Source: DATHWB01 sp040880725
GTDB lineage: Bacteria; Actinomycetota; Acidimicrobiia; Spongiisociales; ZC4RG35
Direction: 5' to 3'
NCBI GenBank assembly: GCA_040880725.1
Contig: JBBDHV010000015.1
Coordinates: 1 to 37,037 of the forward strand
DNA length: 37,037 bases
Numbering within the stretch: position 1 is the stretch's first letter; every line of letters begins with the position of its first letter. Below, in pieces: positions 23,708-31,486 of this stretch. A program made the position numbers and the translations under genes. The notes under the pieces are model-generated. The model saw only the letters and a list, made by a program, of their open reading frames with translations. It was not told the origin of the DNA and searched no databases.

Positions 23708-24667
23708 TCAGATCAGGTCGGCGAAGCCGTTGTCGCGCATCCAGTCGTCGTTGAAGACCTTCGAGAGGTAGCCGCGACCGGAGTCGGGGAGGATCACGAC
23801 CACGAGTTTGTCGGGGTCTTCTCCGGCCACCTGGATCGCTGCTTCGGCAGCCATCCCGCAGGATCCGCCGACGAGGAGCCCTTCTTGGCGGGCCAGCCTC
23901 CTGGTCATCGCGAAGGACTCCCGGTCCGAGACCATGATGAAACGGTCGATGAGGTCGAGGTCGACGGTGTCCGGATAGAAGTCCTCACCGACGCCTTCCA
24001 CCTTGTACTGGTGGATGTCGCCGTCCGGTCCGGCCGAGTAGATCGAACCCTCCGGGTCGGCGCCGACGATCTCGACCTCGGGCTTGAGGGCGCGGAGGTG
24101 GCGGGCGATGCCGGTGATGGTCCCGCCGGTGCCCACCCCGGCGACGAGTACGTCGATCGATCCGTCGGTCTGGGACCAGATCTCCGGTCCGGTCGTCGCC
24201 TCGTGCGCGGCGGGATTCGCAGGATTGAAATACTGGTTGGGATGAAACGCGCCCTCGATCTCGGATGCGAGTCGACGCGCCACCCCGTAATAGCTGTCGT
24301 CGTCCTCCGGCAGCAGATTCGTCGGCGTCACGATCACTTCGACGCCGTACGCCTCGAGTTGGCGGATCTTCTCGGGTGCGACCTTGTCAGGCACGGTGCA
24401 GATCACCCGGTACCCACGGACGGCTCCCACGAGAGCCAAACCGACCCCCGTGTTTCCCGATGTGGGTTCGATGATCGTCCCGCCCGGCTCGAGGAGGCCG
24501 TCGCGTTCGGCGGCGTCGATCATCGACACGGCGATCCGCTCTTTGACCGAACCGCCCGGGTTCATGTGTTCCACCTTGGCGACGAGGTTCCCGGGAGGGT
24601 GCAGGCGGGAGAGGCGTACGAGGGGAGTGTCGCCGATCGCGTCGATGACGCTGTCGTGGATCTGCAT
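23708..24667 (-). CDS. cystathionine beta-synthase/cysteine synthase family enzyme, catalytic domain only
   Basis: The product (319 residues) is a fold-type II PLP enzyme. The PLP lysine is Lys42 in NPGGSVKERIA. TSGNTGVGLA at 70-79 binds substrate. GVGTGGTITGIARHL forms the phosphate loop, and GGSCGMAAEAAI lies near the C-terminus. KVEGVGEDFYPDTVD resembles cystathionine beta-synthase more than CysK. The usual C-terminal CBS pair is absent: the protein ends soon after the catalytic domain. It could make cystathionine from serine and homocysteine, or cysteine from O-acetylserine. It is convergent with the gamma-synthase/lyase gene and divergent from otsA. ATG 24667 is seven bases after a TACGCT element in the shared palindrome. 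Confidence 0.88.
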   Translation of the reverse strand: MQIHDSVIDAIGDTPLVRLSRLHPPGNLVAKVEHMNPGGSVKERIAVSMIDAAERDGLLEPGGTIIEPTSGNTGVGLALVGAVRGYRVICTVPDKVAPEKIRQLEAYGVEVIVTPTNLLPEDDDSYYGVARRLASEIEGAFHPNQYFNPANPAAHEATTGPEIWSQTDGSIDVLVAGVGTGGTITGIARHLRALKPEVEIVGADPEGSIYSAGPDGDIHQYKVEGVGEDFYPDTVDLDLIDRFIMVSDRESFAMTRRLARQEGLLVGGSCGMAAEAAIQVAGEDPDKLVVVILPDSGRGYLSKVFNDDWMRDNGFADLI

Positions 24668-24671
24668 TCGG

Positions 24672-24700
24672 TGGAGCGTACCGGTCGTCGGTACGCTCCA
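24672..24700. promoter_or_regulatory. palindrome holding symmetric divergent -10 elements of cbs-like gene and otsA
   Basis: TGGAGCGTACC (24672-24682) and GGTACGCTCCA (24690-24700) are perfect inverted repeats around a seven-base spacer. Each arm contains TACGCT, and on each strand this ends exactly seven bases before the start codon: ATG 24667 on the minus strand, GTG 24705 on the plus strand. The palindrome is therefore both a possible operator and a mirror-image pair of leaderless promoters. Confidence 0.6.
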
Positions 24701-24704
24701 GAAC

Positions 24705-26087
24705 GTGGACGAACAGCGCGCATCCGGTCAACTCGTCGTTGTCGCGAACCGCCTCCCGGTGCGATGGAACGACGACAGCGGAGAGTGGGAGACCAGCCCC
24801 GGCGGACTCGTGAGCGCCCTGGCACCGGTGCTGCGGGAGCGGCGGGGAACCTGGATCGGGTGGCCGGGAGTACCTGATCGGCACCTGGAACCGTTCACAG
24901 TCGACGAGATCGACCAGATTCCGGTGGCGTTGAGCGAAGCCGAGATCGCCGACTACTACGAAGGGTTCTGCAACGGCACCATTTGGCCCCTGTATCACGA
25001 CGCCATTCGGCCGGTCGAGATGCATCGGCACTGGTGGCGGCCCTACCAGGAGGTCAACCGGCGTTTCGCCGAAACGGTCGCCGAGCATGCGACGGAAGGT
25101 GCCTCCGTCTGGGTCCAGGACTACCAGCTGCAGCTCGTGCCCGAGATGCTGCATCTCGCCAGGCCGGACCTGCGCATCGGGTTCTTCCTGCACATCCCGT
25201 TCCCACCAGTCGAGATCTTCGGGCGGCTCCCGTGGCGGCGCGAGCTCGTTCGCGGGCTGCTCGGAGCCGATGTCGTCGGGTTCCACACCCGACAGTCGAT
25301 GACGAACTTTGCACGGGCCGCCCGGACGTATGGCGACGCATCCGGGCCGGCGGAGGCGCTGTCCTTTGCCGAGCACACGAGCCGGGCCGAGGTGCTGCCC
25401 ATCTCCATCGACTTCGAGGATTTCGCGTCGGTGGCGGCCTCCGAGGAGACGCGGATGGCGGCACAGGAGCTGCGAGCAGAGCTCGGTGACCCCGACCACG
25501 TCCTGCTCGGAGTCGACCGACTGGACTACACCAAGGGCATCGATCTGCGGCTGCGGGCCTTCGAGTCGCTCCTCGACGCACGGCCGGACCTCCTTGGTCG
25601 GATCGTGCTGGTGCAGGTGGCGGTTCCCAGCCGCGAAGCGGTCGGCGAGTATCAGACGATCCGGCGAAACGTCGAGGAGTACGTCGGCCGCATCAACGGC
25701 GAGTTCGGGCGGTCCGACTGGACGCCGGTCCGGTACTACTACCGGGGTCTCGCCAGGAACGAGCTGATCGCCCACTATCGCGCCGCGGACGTCCTGCTCG
25801 TCACCCCGTTGCGCGACGGCATGAACCTGGTGGCGAAGGAGTACGTGGCCTGCAAGACAGACGACACCGGTGTACTGATCCTCAGCGAGTTCGCCGGCGC
25901 GGCCGAGCAGCTGAATCGGGCTGTCATCGTCAACCCATACGACCTCGACGGATTGGCCGCGGCTCTGGGCCGAGCAGTGGACATGTCAGTCGAGGAGCAG
26001 CAGAGCCGGATGGGGTCGCTGCGCAAGCACGTGCGTCGTTGGGATGTGCACACCTGGGCAGCCCACGGCCTGGCCGGCATCACGTGA
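24705..26087 (+). CDS. otsA: trehalose-6-phosphate synthase
   Basis: The product (460 residues) joins a glucosyl group from UDP- or ADP-glucose to glucose 6-phosphate. It is a GT-B, GT20-family enzyme: VVVANRLPV at the start, the GG of SPGGLVSAL at 33-34, WPLYHDAIRP, VWVQDYQLQLVPEMLH (Asp139), GFFLHIPFP, the donor-site RLDYTKGI, and LRDGMNLVAKEYVA. GTG 24705 is chosen because it lies seven bases after TACGCT and fits the family N-terminus; the open frame upstream is antisense to the cbs-like gene. The TGA stop shares its A with the ATG of otsB (TGATG). Confidence 0.95.
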   Translation: MDEQRASGQLVVVANRLPVRWNDDSGEWETSPGGLVSALAPVLRERRGTWIGWPGVPDRHLEPFTVDEIDQIPVALSEAEIADYYEGFCNGTIWPLYHDAIRPVEMHRHWWRPYQEVNRRFAETVAEHATEGASVWVQDYQLQLVPEMLHLARPDLRIGFFLHIPFPPVEIFGRLPWRRELVRGLLGADVVGFHTRQSMTNFARAARTYGDASGPAEALSFAEHTSRAEVLPISIDFEDFASVAASEETRMAAQELRAELGDPDHVLLGVDRLDYTKGIDLRLRAFESLLDARPDLLGRIVLVQVAVPSREAVGEYQTIRRNVEEYVGRINGEFGRSDWTPVRYYYRGLARNELIAHYRAADVLLVTPLRDGMNLVAKEYVACKTDDTGVLILSEFAGAAEQLNRAVIVNPYDLDGLAAALGRAVDMSVEEQQSRMGSLRKHVRRWDVHTWAAHGLAGIT

Positions 26088-26812
26088 TGGCCATCGAGGC
26101 GGCGCTGGATCGTCTGTCTCGGACGGGTCGGCTGCTCGTCGGATTGGATTTCGACGGCGTCCTCGCCGAGATCGTCGCTCGTCCGCAAGACGCCGCCCCC
26201 GTACCCGGGGTGATTTCGGTGCTCACGCGACTCGTCGACCTCGATGGTGTGAGAGTGGCCGCGGTGTCGGGGCGAATGCGCGACGATCTGGCCGAACGTC
26301 TCGCTCCGCCGGCCGGTGTTCTCCTCATCGGCGAGCACGGCGCCGACGCCGGTGGCGCCGAGCTCCCCAGCCCGGCGGGCTATGAGGTCGTCCGGGCCGC
26401 TCTCGAGGACGTCGCGGCACGGTACGACGGGGCGTGGGTCGAACCGAAGAGAACGGGACTGACGATCCACGGCCGGGTTCTGGAAGCCGATGTGGCTCTG
26501 CGCATGGCCGAGGACGCGGAACGAGCCCTGGAACCGCTCGTCCCGGGACGCTTCGAGCGGGGAAATCGGATCGTCGACGTTCGGCTGACCGGTTCCACGA
26601 AGGGAGCGGCGGTGCTCGCCCTGCGGGAGCCGGAGGAGGTCGTGGTCTTCGTCGGGGACGACACCACTGACGAGACCGTCTTCGCGGTGCTGGGCACCCA
26701 CGACGTCGGAATCAAGGTCGGACCGGGCGAGACCGCTGCCTCCTGTCGTCTCGCCGATCCGCGAGCGGTCGTGACGTTTCTCGAGGATCTCGTGGCGGCA
26801 CGGTCTCGGTAG
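26087..26812 (+). CDS. otsB: trehalose-6-phosphate phosphatase
   Basis: The product (241 residues) removes phosphate from trehalose 6-phosphate, completing the OtsAB route to trehalose. It is a HAD-family enzyme: motif I DFDGVLAEI with Asp21 and Asp23, a second-motif region VAAVSGR, and motif IV VGDDTTDE. The start overlaps the otsA stop by one base, so the two are translated together. The stop codon TAG is also the first three bases of the ctaA -10 element. Confidence 0.93.
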   Translation: MAIEAALDRLSRTGRLLVGLDFDGVLAEIVARPQDAAPVPGVISVLTRLVDLDGVRVAAVSGRMRDDLAERLAPPAGVLLIGEHGADAGGAELPSPAGYEVVRAALEDVAARYDGAWVEPKRTGLTIHGRVLEADVALRMAEDAERALEPLVPGRFERGNRIVDVRLTGSTKGAAVLALREPEEVVVFVGDDTTDETVFAVLGTHDVGIKVGPGETAASCRLADPRAVVTFLEDLVAARSR

Positions 26813-26815
26813 CCT
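26810..26815 (+). promoter_or_regulatory. -10 element (TAGCCT) of leaderless ctaA, overlapping the otsB stop
   Basis: TAGCCT ends seven bases before ATG 26823. Its first three bases are the otsB stop codon. This could give ctaA its own leaderless transcript despite the short gap after otsB. Confidence 0.4.
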
Positions 26816-26822
26816 TTCGCTG

Positions 26823-27734
26823 ATGCCCCTCAAACGGCTGGTCGACGGCACGATCGTCCTGAATCTCATCGTCATCCTTCTCGGGGCGACGGTCCGCGCC
26901 ACCGGGTCGGGCGCGGGATGCGGACGATCATGGCCGTCGTGTCAGGGACAGCTGGTTCCCGCCTTGGAGGGGGCGACCGCGATCGAGTTCGCCCATCGGG
27001 CGGTGTCAGGACTGGCACTCGTCGTCGTTGCGTGGATGGTCGTGCGCGTCTTCGGGGATTCGAGCCCCGGTGCCCTCGTACGCCGGGGAGCCGTGGCTGT
27101 CGGCATCTCGATAGTCGTCGAAGCGCTCATCGGGATGGTGATCGTGCTGGCCGAATGGGTCGCAGACGATGCGTCGATCGCCAGGGCCATCTCGGTCCCG
27201 ATCCACCTCGTCAGCACCTTCGTGCTGCTCGCGGGACTTGTCATGACGCGCTACTGGCTCGTCTCAGGTGTCACCTCCCACCGCCGGCTGCGGGGTCAGC
27301 GTGGCCTCCTCCTGATCGGCGTGGGGATGCTCGTGATCGCTGCGACCGGAGCGGTGACCGCGCTCGCTGACACCTTGTTCCCGAAGGAGTTCGACGCCCG
27401 CACCGCCATGACCGCCGGCGAGCACTTCCTCACCCGGCTGCGGGTCGCCCACCCGGTGGTCGCAGTCGCCGTCGGGGCCGTCGCGGCATGGTTCGCGGCC
27501 CGCCGGTTCGACGGTCCCGGCTCGGCACCGGCGAAGATCGTCGTCGGGGCAGTCCTCATCCAGATCGTCCTCGGCGCCGCGAATGTCGCACTTCTCACCC
27601 CGCTGGGGTTGTCCCTGCTTCACCTCCTCGTCGCTGACATCCTGTGGATGGCTTGGGTGTGGCTCGGGCTCGAACTGACCGCAGTGCCTGCCGGGAATAC
27701 AACTCGTTCGTTGGACGTTTCCCCCAATTCCTAG
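26823..27734 (+). CDS. ctaA: heme A synthase (CtaA/COX15)
   Basis: The product (303 residues) oxidises heme O to heme A for cytochrome oxidase. It has about eight membrane helices in two four-helix halves. The first extracytoplasmic loop carries ATGSGAGCGRSWPSCQGQLVP, with the paired cysteines seen in the Gram-positive form. Histidine heme ligands appear in EFAHRAVSG, PIHLVSTF, RLRVAHPVVA and LLHLLVAD. The length matches bacterial CtaA. No ctaB or cox genes lie nearby; otsB is just upstream, but a -10 element of its own suggests independent expression. Confidence 0.9.
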   Translation: MPLKRLVDGTIVLNLIVILLGATVRATGSGAGCGRSWPSCQGQLVPALEGATAIEFAHRAVSGLALVVVAWMVVRVFGDSSPGALVRRGAVAVGISIVVEALIGMVIVLAEWVADDASIARAISVPIHLVSTFVLLAGLVMTRYWLVSGVTSHRRLRGQRGLLLIGVGMLVIAATGAVTALADTLFPKEFDARTAMTAGEHFLTRLRVAHPVVAVAVGAVAAWFAARRFDGPGSAPAKIVVGAVLIQIVLGAANVALLTPLGLSLLHLLVADILWMAWVWLGLELTAVPAGNTTRSLDVSPNS

Positions 27735-27774
27735 TTGCATTGATCTTCTCACCGACCCTTCCCCCCCGAAGCAC

Positions 27775-28953
27775 ATGGCGCTGACCTACTCCGAACTCAT
27801 CGCACAAGCCAAAAAAGAGATCGCCGAGATCGATCCCGCAGGGCTTGCGGGCCGCCTCGGGGGCGACTTCGTGCTGGTGGACGTGCGAGAAGGCGACGAG
27901 TACGCCCAGGGCACGATTCCAGGGTCCAAACACATCCCGCGTGGCCTCCTCGAGGCCAACATCGCAATGCAGGTGCCGGACCCGTCCACTCCCGTCGTCC
28001 TGTACTGCGCCGGGGGTGCCCGGTCCGCGCTGGCTGCGAAGTCTCTCAAGGACATGGGCTACACCGATGTCACCTCGGTGAGTGGCGGATTCGGGCGGTG
28101 GAAGAACGAAGGGCGGCCGTGGGCGGAACCGGTCACGCTGAGCCAGGACCAAAAGGCCCGTTACAGCCGCCACACCCTTCTTCCCGAGGTCGGTGAAGAA
28201 GGACAGACGAAGCTTCTCGACTCCAAGGTGCTCCTCATCGGTGCCGGGGGACTGGGATCTCCCGCCGCCATGTACCTCGCGGCGGCGGGCGTGGGAACGC
28301 TCGGGATCGTCGACTTCGACGTCGTGGATGCATCCAACCTCCAGCGCCAGATCCTGCACAACATGGATCGGCTGGGTGAGTTCAAAGTCGAATCGGCCCG
28401 CCAGACCCTCCAGGCGCTGAATCCCGACGTGAAGATCGAGCCCTATCGGGAGCGGCTGTCGGCGGACAACGTGTTGGACATCATGGCGGGGTATGACGTG
28501 GTGGTCGACGGCGGCGACAACTTCCCCACCAGGTACCTCATCAACGATGCGTCGCTGCACCTGAAGATCCCGGTGGTCCATGGGGCCATCTTCCGATTCG
28601 AAGGCCAAGCGAGCGTCTTCCATCCGTACGAGGGTCCCTGCTACCGGTGCCTCTTCCCGCAGCCGCCGCCGCCCGAACTCGCGCCGTCGTGCGCCGAGGC
28701 GGGAGTGCTCGGGGTCCTGCCGGGAATCATCGGGTCGATCGAAGCGATGGAAGCGATCAAGCTGCTGCTCGGCATCGGCGAACCGCTGACCGGTCGACTG
28801 CTCACCTACGACGCGCTCACCCAGGACTTCCGGACGCTGAAGCTGCGGCGTAACCCTTCGTGTCCGGCCTGTGCCGACGAGTCGATGCCGCCGGCCATCG
28901 TCGAGTACGACGACCTGTGTATGCCGGCCGGTTCGGTCGCTCGCACCGCCTGA
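27775..28953 (+). CDS. rhodanese-MoeB fusion: adenylyltransferase/sulfurtransferase in reversed order
   Basis: The product (392 residues) should adenylate the C-terminal glycine of CysO or MoaD-like carriers and pass sulfur to it. Residues 20-115 are a rhodanese domain with the active cysteine Cys78 in YCAGGARS. Residues ~120-375 are a ThiF/MoeB domain: QKARYSRHTLLPEVGEEGQ, the nucleotide loop GAGGLGSP at 156-163, and DASNLQRQILH. Zinc ligands are CYRC (289, 292) and CPAC (363, 366). SCAEAGVLG at 305-313 lies near the acyl-transfer site. In MoeZ of mycobacteria the rhodanese domain is C-terminal, so here the order is inverted. It heads the cysO-cysM cluster. I see no good Shine-Dalgarno or -10 next to the ATG. 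Confidence 0.92.
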   Translation: MALTYSELIAQAKKEIAEIDPAGLAGRLGGDFVLVDVREGDEYAQGTIPGSKHIPRGLLEANIAMQVPDPSTPVVLYCAGGARSALAAKSLKDMGYTDVTSVSGGFGRWKNEGRPWAEPVTLSQDQKARYSRHTLLPEVGEEGQTKLLDSKVLLIGAGGLGSPAAMYLAAAGVGTLGIVDFDVVDASNLQRQILHNMDRLGEFKVESARQTLQALNPDVKIEPYRERLSADNVLDIMAGYDVVVDGGDNFPTRYLINDASLHLKIPVVHGAIFRFEGQASVFHPYEGPCYRCLFPQPPPPELAPSCAEAGVLGVLPGIIGSIEAMEAIKLLLGIGEPLTGRLLTYDALTQDFRTLKLRRNPSCPACADESMPPAIVEYDDLCMPAGSVARTA

Positions 28954-29029
28954 CCGCCCGGCCTTCGCTTCCCCCCTTCCCCGGTGCCTCGGCGTCTGCC
29001 GCGGTCGCCCTTCGCACAGGAGTTCTCCA

Positions 29030-29455
29030 GTGTCCACCTCCACCACACAGATGGTCGATGTCAATGTTCCGAGATTCAATCAGACCCTCGTCGCCATCCT
29101 GACGGCCGCGGCCTTCCTCGCCGACGTGCCGTGGCTCGTCGGGATCACGTTCCTGGTGCTCCTCGTGTCGTGGCTCGGTGGCCCGTCGGTTGCGCCGTTC
29201 ACGCGCCTGTATGTCGGCGTCGTACGGCCGCGGGTCCAACCGCAGGGTCCCACGGAGTTCGAACCGGCGGCGCCGCCCCGATTCGCCCAGATGCTCGGCA
29301 CCATCTTCCTGGGCGCGGCCACCTGGGCGCTCTACGCGGGCCAGGACGCCCTCGGCTGGGGCCTGGCACTCGTTGTCACCGCACTCGCCACGCTGGCTGC
29401 GGCCGCTCGGATCTGTGTCGGATGCATTCTCTACGAGCGGACGGTCCGACGATGA
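29030..29455 (+). CDS. DUF4395 membrane protein
   Basis: The product (141 residues) has the DUF4395 signature: VPRFNQTLVAILTAAAFL, WLGGPSVAPFTRLY, then PPRFAQMLGTIFLGAATWALY and CVGCILYE. Four hydrophobic helices are visible. The function is unknown; members often sit beside thioredoxin-like or sulfurtransferase genes, as here. The CVGC pair near the C-terminus might take part in thiol chemistry. GTG 29030 follows AGGAG by seven bases. The stop overlaps the next start (ATGA), implying coupling. Confidence 0.85.
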   Translation: MSTSTTQMVDVNVPRFNQTLVAILTAAAFLADVPWLVGITFLVLLVSWLGGPSVAPFTRLYVGVVRPRVQPQGPTEFEPAAPPRFAQMLGTIFLGAATWALYAGQDALGWGLALVVTALATLAAAARICVGCILYERTVRR

Positions 29456-29814
29456 TCGAGCGCCTCGTGATACTGCTCGCCGTCGTCGGACTCGCCCTGG
29501 CGTTGGTGTGGGCGTGGGAGCGGACGAAGCCCCGTCGGGCACGGATCGACCCCGGAATCACCGTCATCACCGGGCCGGACTGTCGGCTGTGCCCTGCGCT
29601 GATCCTGGCGCTCGACGTCGCAGGGGTCGAATACCGGCGGGTGGATGTCTCCGTGGAGGCGGCGCCCGCCGGCGTCCGCTCCCTCCCGACGATTCTCGTC
29701 GCCGACAGTGCCGGGGCGGTGGCGATCCGCCGGAGCGGGCGATCCGCAATTGCCGATCTCGACACGGTACTCGGCATGGCTGCTGCCAACGGCTCGATCC
29801 GGGAGTCGGCGTGA
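29452..29814 (+). CDS. membrane-anchored thioredoxin-like protein
   Basis: The product (120 residues) has one N-terminal hydrophobic helix (LVILLAVVGLALALVWAW). A small thioredoxin/glutaredoxin-like domain follows, with a CxxC site DCRLCP near residue 45 and the cis-proline region RSLPTILV. The CxxC-containing domain most likely faces the cytoplasm or periplasm depending on helix orientation; the RTKPRR after the helix favours the cytoplasm. It overlaps DUF4395 by four bases and mec by four bases (GTGA), so it is embedded in the operon. A role as reductant for persulfide or carrier chemistry is inference. Confidence 0.8.
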   Translation: MIERLVILLAVVGLALALVWAWERTKPRRARIDPGITVITGPDCRLCPALILALDVAGVEYRRVDVSVEAAPAGVRSLPTILVADSAGAVAIRRSGRSAIADLDTVLGMAAANGSIRESA

Positions 29815-30221
29815 CCGCGCTCCACCCCGAGATCGTCGAGGCGATGCTGACTCACGCCGAGAACTGTCATCCCGAGGAGTCGTGCGGCCTGCTGGCGTCG
29901 GATGCCTCCGGCCGCATACGGATGGCGTATCCCCTGACGAACAACCTCCGGTCCTCGACGAACTACACGATCGAACCTCGCGAGCACTTCAAAGCGCTGC
30001 GGCACGCCGAGCGCCAGGGCTGGGACATCAGTGGCGTGTTCCACAGTCATCCACACACCCGGGCCTTTCCGTCCGCCACTGACGTCGGACTCGCGGCGGA
30101 CCCCACCTGGCTCTACATCGTCATCGGAATGGAGGACCGCGAGCACCCCGATGTCCGCGCATTCCGCATCGTCGAGGGAAACGTCCACGAAGAAGCATTG
30201 ACCAACGAGATGAGGTACTGA
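29811..30221 (+). CDS. mec: CysO-cysteine peptidase (JAMM/MPN metalloprotease)
   Basis: The product (136 residues) is a zinc isopeptidase-type enzyme that releases cysteine from the C-terminus of CysO. The JAMM set is complete: Glu in HPEESCGLL (22-23), His78-Ser-His80-Pro, Ser88 and Asp91, giving HSHP-x6-S-x2-D. The length matches mycobacterial Mec. GTG 29811 overlaps the preceding stop. The gene ends two bases before cysO. Confidence 0.93.
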   Translation: MTALHPEIVEAMLTHAENCHPEESCGLLASDASGRIRMAYPLTNNLRSSTNYTIEPREHFKALRHAERQGWDISGVFHSHPHTRAFPSATDVGLAADPTWLYIVIGMEDREHPDVRAFRIVEGNVHEEALTNEMRY

Positions 30222-30223
30222 CA

Positions 30224-30499
30224 GTGAGCGCAACGATCAACCTGCCGACGATCCTCCGGACCCATGCCGGGGGAAGTCGGACGATTCAGGGAACCGGCAC
30301 GACCGTGGCAGAGGTGTTCAGCGACCTCTCGCGGACATATCCGAAGCTCGGCGAACAGTTGGCGTCCCCCGACGGCGGCCTGCCGGTTTTCATGAACGTG
30401 TTCGTGGACGACGAGGACATTCGGTACCTCGACGGGCTCGACACGGCCGTCGACGACCGGTCCGAGATCACGATCCTCCCCGCGGTAGCCGGCGGATGA
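30224..30499 (+). CDS. cysO: sulfur carrier protein CysO (MoaD/ThiS family)
   Basis: The product (91 residues) is a ubiquitin-like carrier that ends in VAGG, the diglycine that becomes a thiocarboxylate. INLPTILRTHAGG and the DDRSEITILPAVAGG tail are typical of CysO. The rhodanese-MoeB protein should activate it, CysM uses its thiocarboxylate as sulfur donor, and Mec trims the product. GTG 30224 is the start. The stop overlaps the start of cysM by four bases (ATGA). Confidence 0.95.
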   Translation: MSATINLPTILRTHAGGSRTIQGTGTTVAEVFSDLSRTYPKLGEQLASPDGGLPVFMNVFVDDEDIRYLDGLDTAVDDRSEITILPAVAGG

Positions 30500-31467
30500 C
30501 GCCGGCGGGGTCGCGGATCGACGCGGCGAGGATGCGCGAGCTGGGTGTCGTCGAGACGCCTCTCCTCCGCCTCGACCACATCGCGCCCCAGGGCCGACGG
30601 ATCTACGCCAAGGCCGAATGGCACCAGCCGACAGGTTCGGTGAAGGACCGGGTGGCTGCTGCCATGGTCGCCTCTGCGGAAGCCGACGGCACGCTCGACG
30701 GGCCGTCCGACCTCGTCGAACCGTCTTCGGGCAACACGGGGATCGCCCTCGCCAGAATCTCCATGCTCCTCGGGCATCGTCTCACGGTGCTCGTACCGGA
30801 CAACGTCTCCCAGGAGCGACTCGACCTTCTTGCCCTGTTTGGTGCGTCGATCGTGTTCACGCCGGGGGAAGAGGGGTCGAATGGTGCGGTGCGCCGCGCC
30901 GAACAGCGAGCGTCGGAAACCGGAGAGACGTTCCTTCATCAATACGAGAACCTCGCCAACCCCCGAGCCCATGAAGCGACCACCGGACCGGAGATCGAGT
31001 GGCAGCTCGAAGAGCTCGGTGAGCAAGCCCCTGCCGCGTTCGTTGCGACCCTCGGGACCGGTGGAACGGTGACCGGCGCCGGACGGGCGCTGCGCCGCGC
31101 CTTTCCCGACATCGCGGTCGTCGCCGTCGAGCCGCCCGTCGGTGAGTCCATCTCGGGCCTGCGGTCGATGGCGGACGGCTATGTCCCGCCCGTCTTCGAC
31201 CCCGCAATGCTGGATGGTCGCATGCTCGTTCGAACCGGACCGTCGCTGGTGATGATGCGGAGACTCGCTGAGGAAGAGGGGCTTTTCGTCGGGCCGTCAT
31301 CGGGTACTGCGGTTCACGCCGCGGTGCGCAGAGCAGCAGCCTTGCCGAGCGGATCAGTCGTCGTGACGGTACTTCCCGACGCCGGATGGAAGTACCTGTC
31401 GACCGGTGTGTTCTCGGGAACCATCGAAGGCGCCGAGGAAGCGGTCGCAGCCTCCACGTTGTGGTGA
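30496..31467 (+). CDS. cysM: CysO-dependent cysteine synthase (O-phosphoserine type)
   Basis: The product (323 residues) is a fold-type II PLP enzyme. The PLP lysine is Lys50 in QPTGSVKDR. EPSSGNTGIALA binds substrate, TLGTGGTVTGAGRAL is the phosphate loop, and GLFVGPSSGTAVHAA is near the C-terminus. SGLRSMADGYVPPVFD aligns by eye with the mycobacterial CysM segment containing the arginine (Arg220 there) that selects O-phosphoserine over O-acetylserine. Gene order mec-cysO-cysM equals that of Mycobacterium tuberculosis. O-phosphoserine is also the substrate of SerB, encoded in this window. Confidence 0.93.
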   Translation: MTPAGSRIDAARMRELGVVETPLLRLDHIAPQGRRIYAKAEWHQPTGSVKDRVAAAMVASAEADGTLDGPSDLVEPSSGNTGIALARISMLLGHRLTVLVPDNVSQERLDLLALFGASIVFTPGEEGSNGAVRRAEQRASETGETFLHQYENLANPRAHEATTGPEIEWQLEELGEQAPAAFVATLGTGGTVTGAGRALRRAFPDIAVVAVEPPVGESISGLRSMADGYVPPVFDPAMLDGRMLVRTGPSLVMMRRLAEEEGLFVGPSSGTAVHAAVRRAAALPSGSVVVTVLPDAGWKYLSTGVFSGTIEGAEEAVAASTLW

Positions 31468-31486
31468 GTTCTACCCTGCGGGCGCG

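Noticed and set aside
24387..25775. 462-codon minus-strand open frame across otsA
   Set aside because: Antisense shadow of otsA with arginine- and proline-rich composition and no domain.
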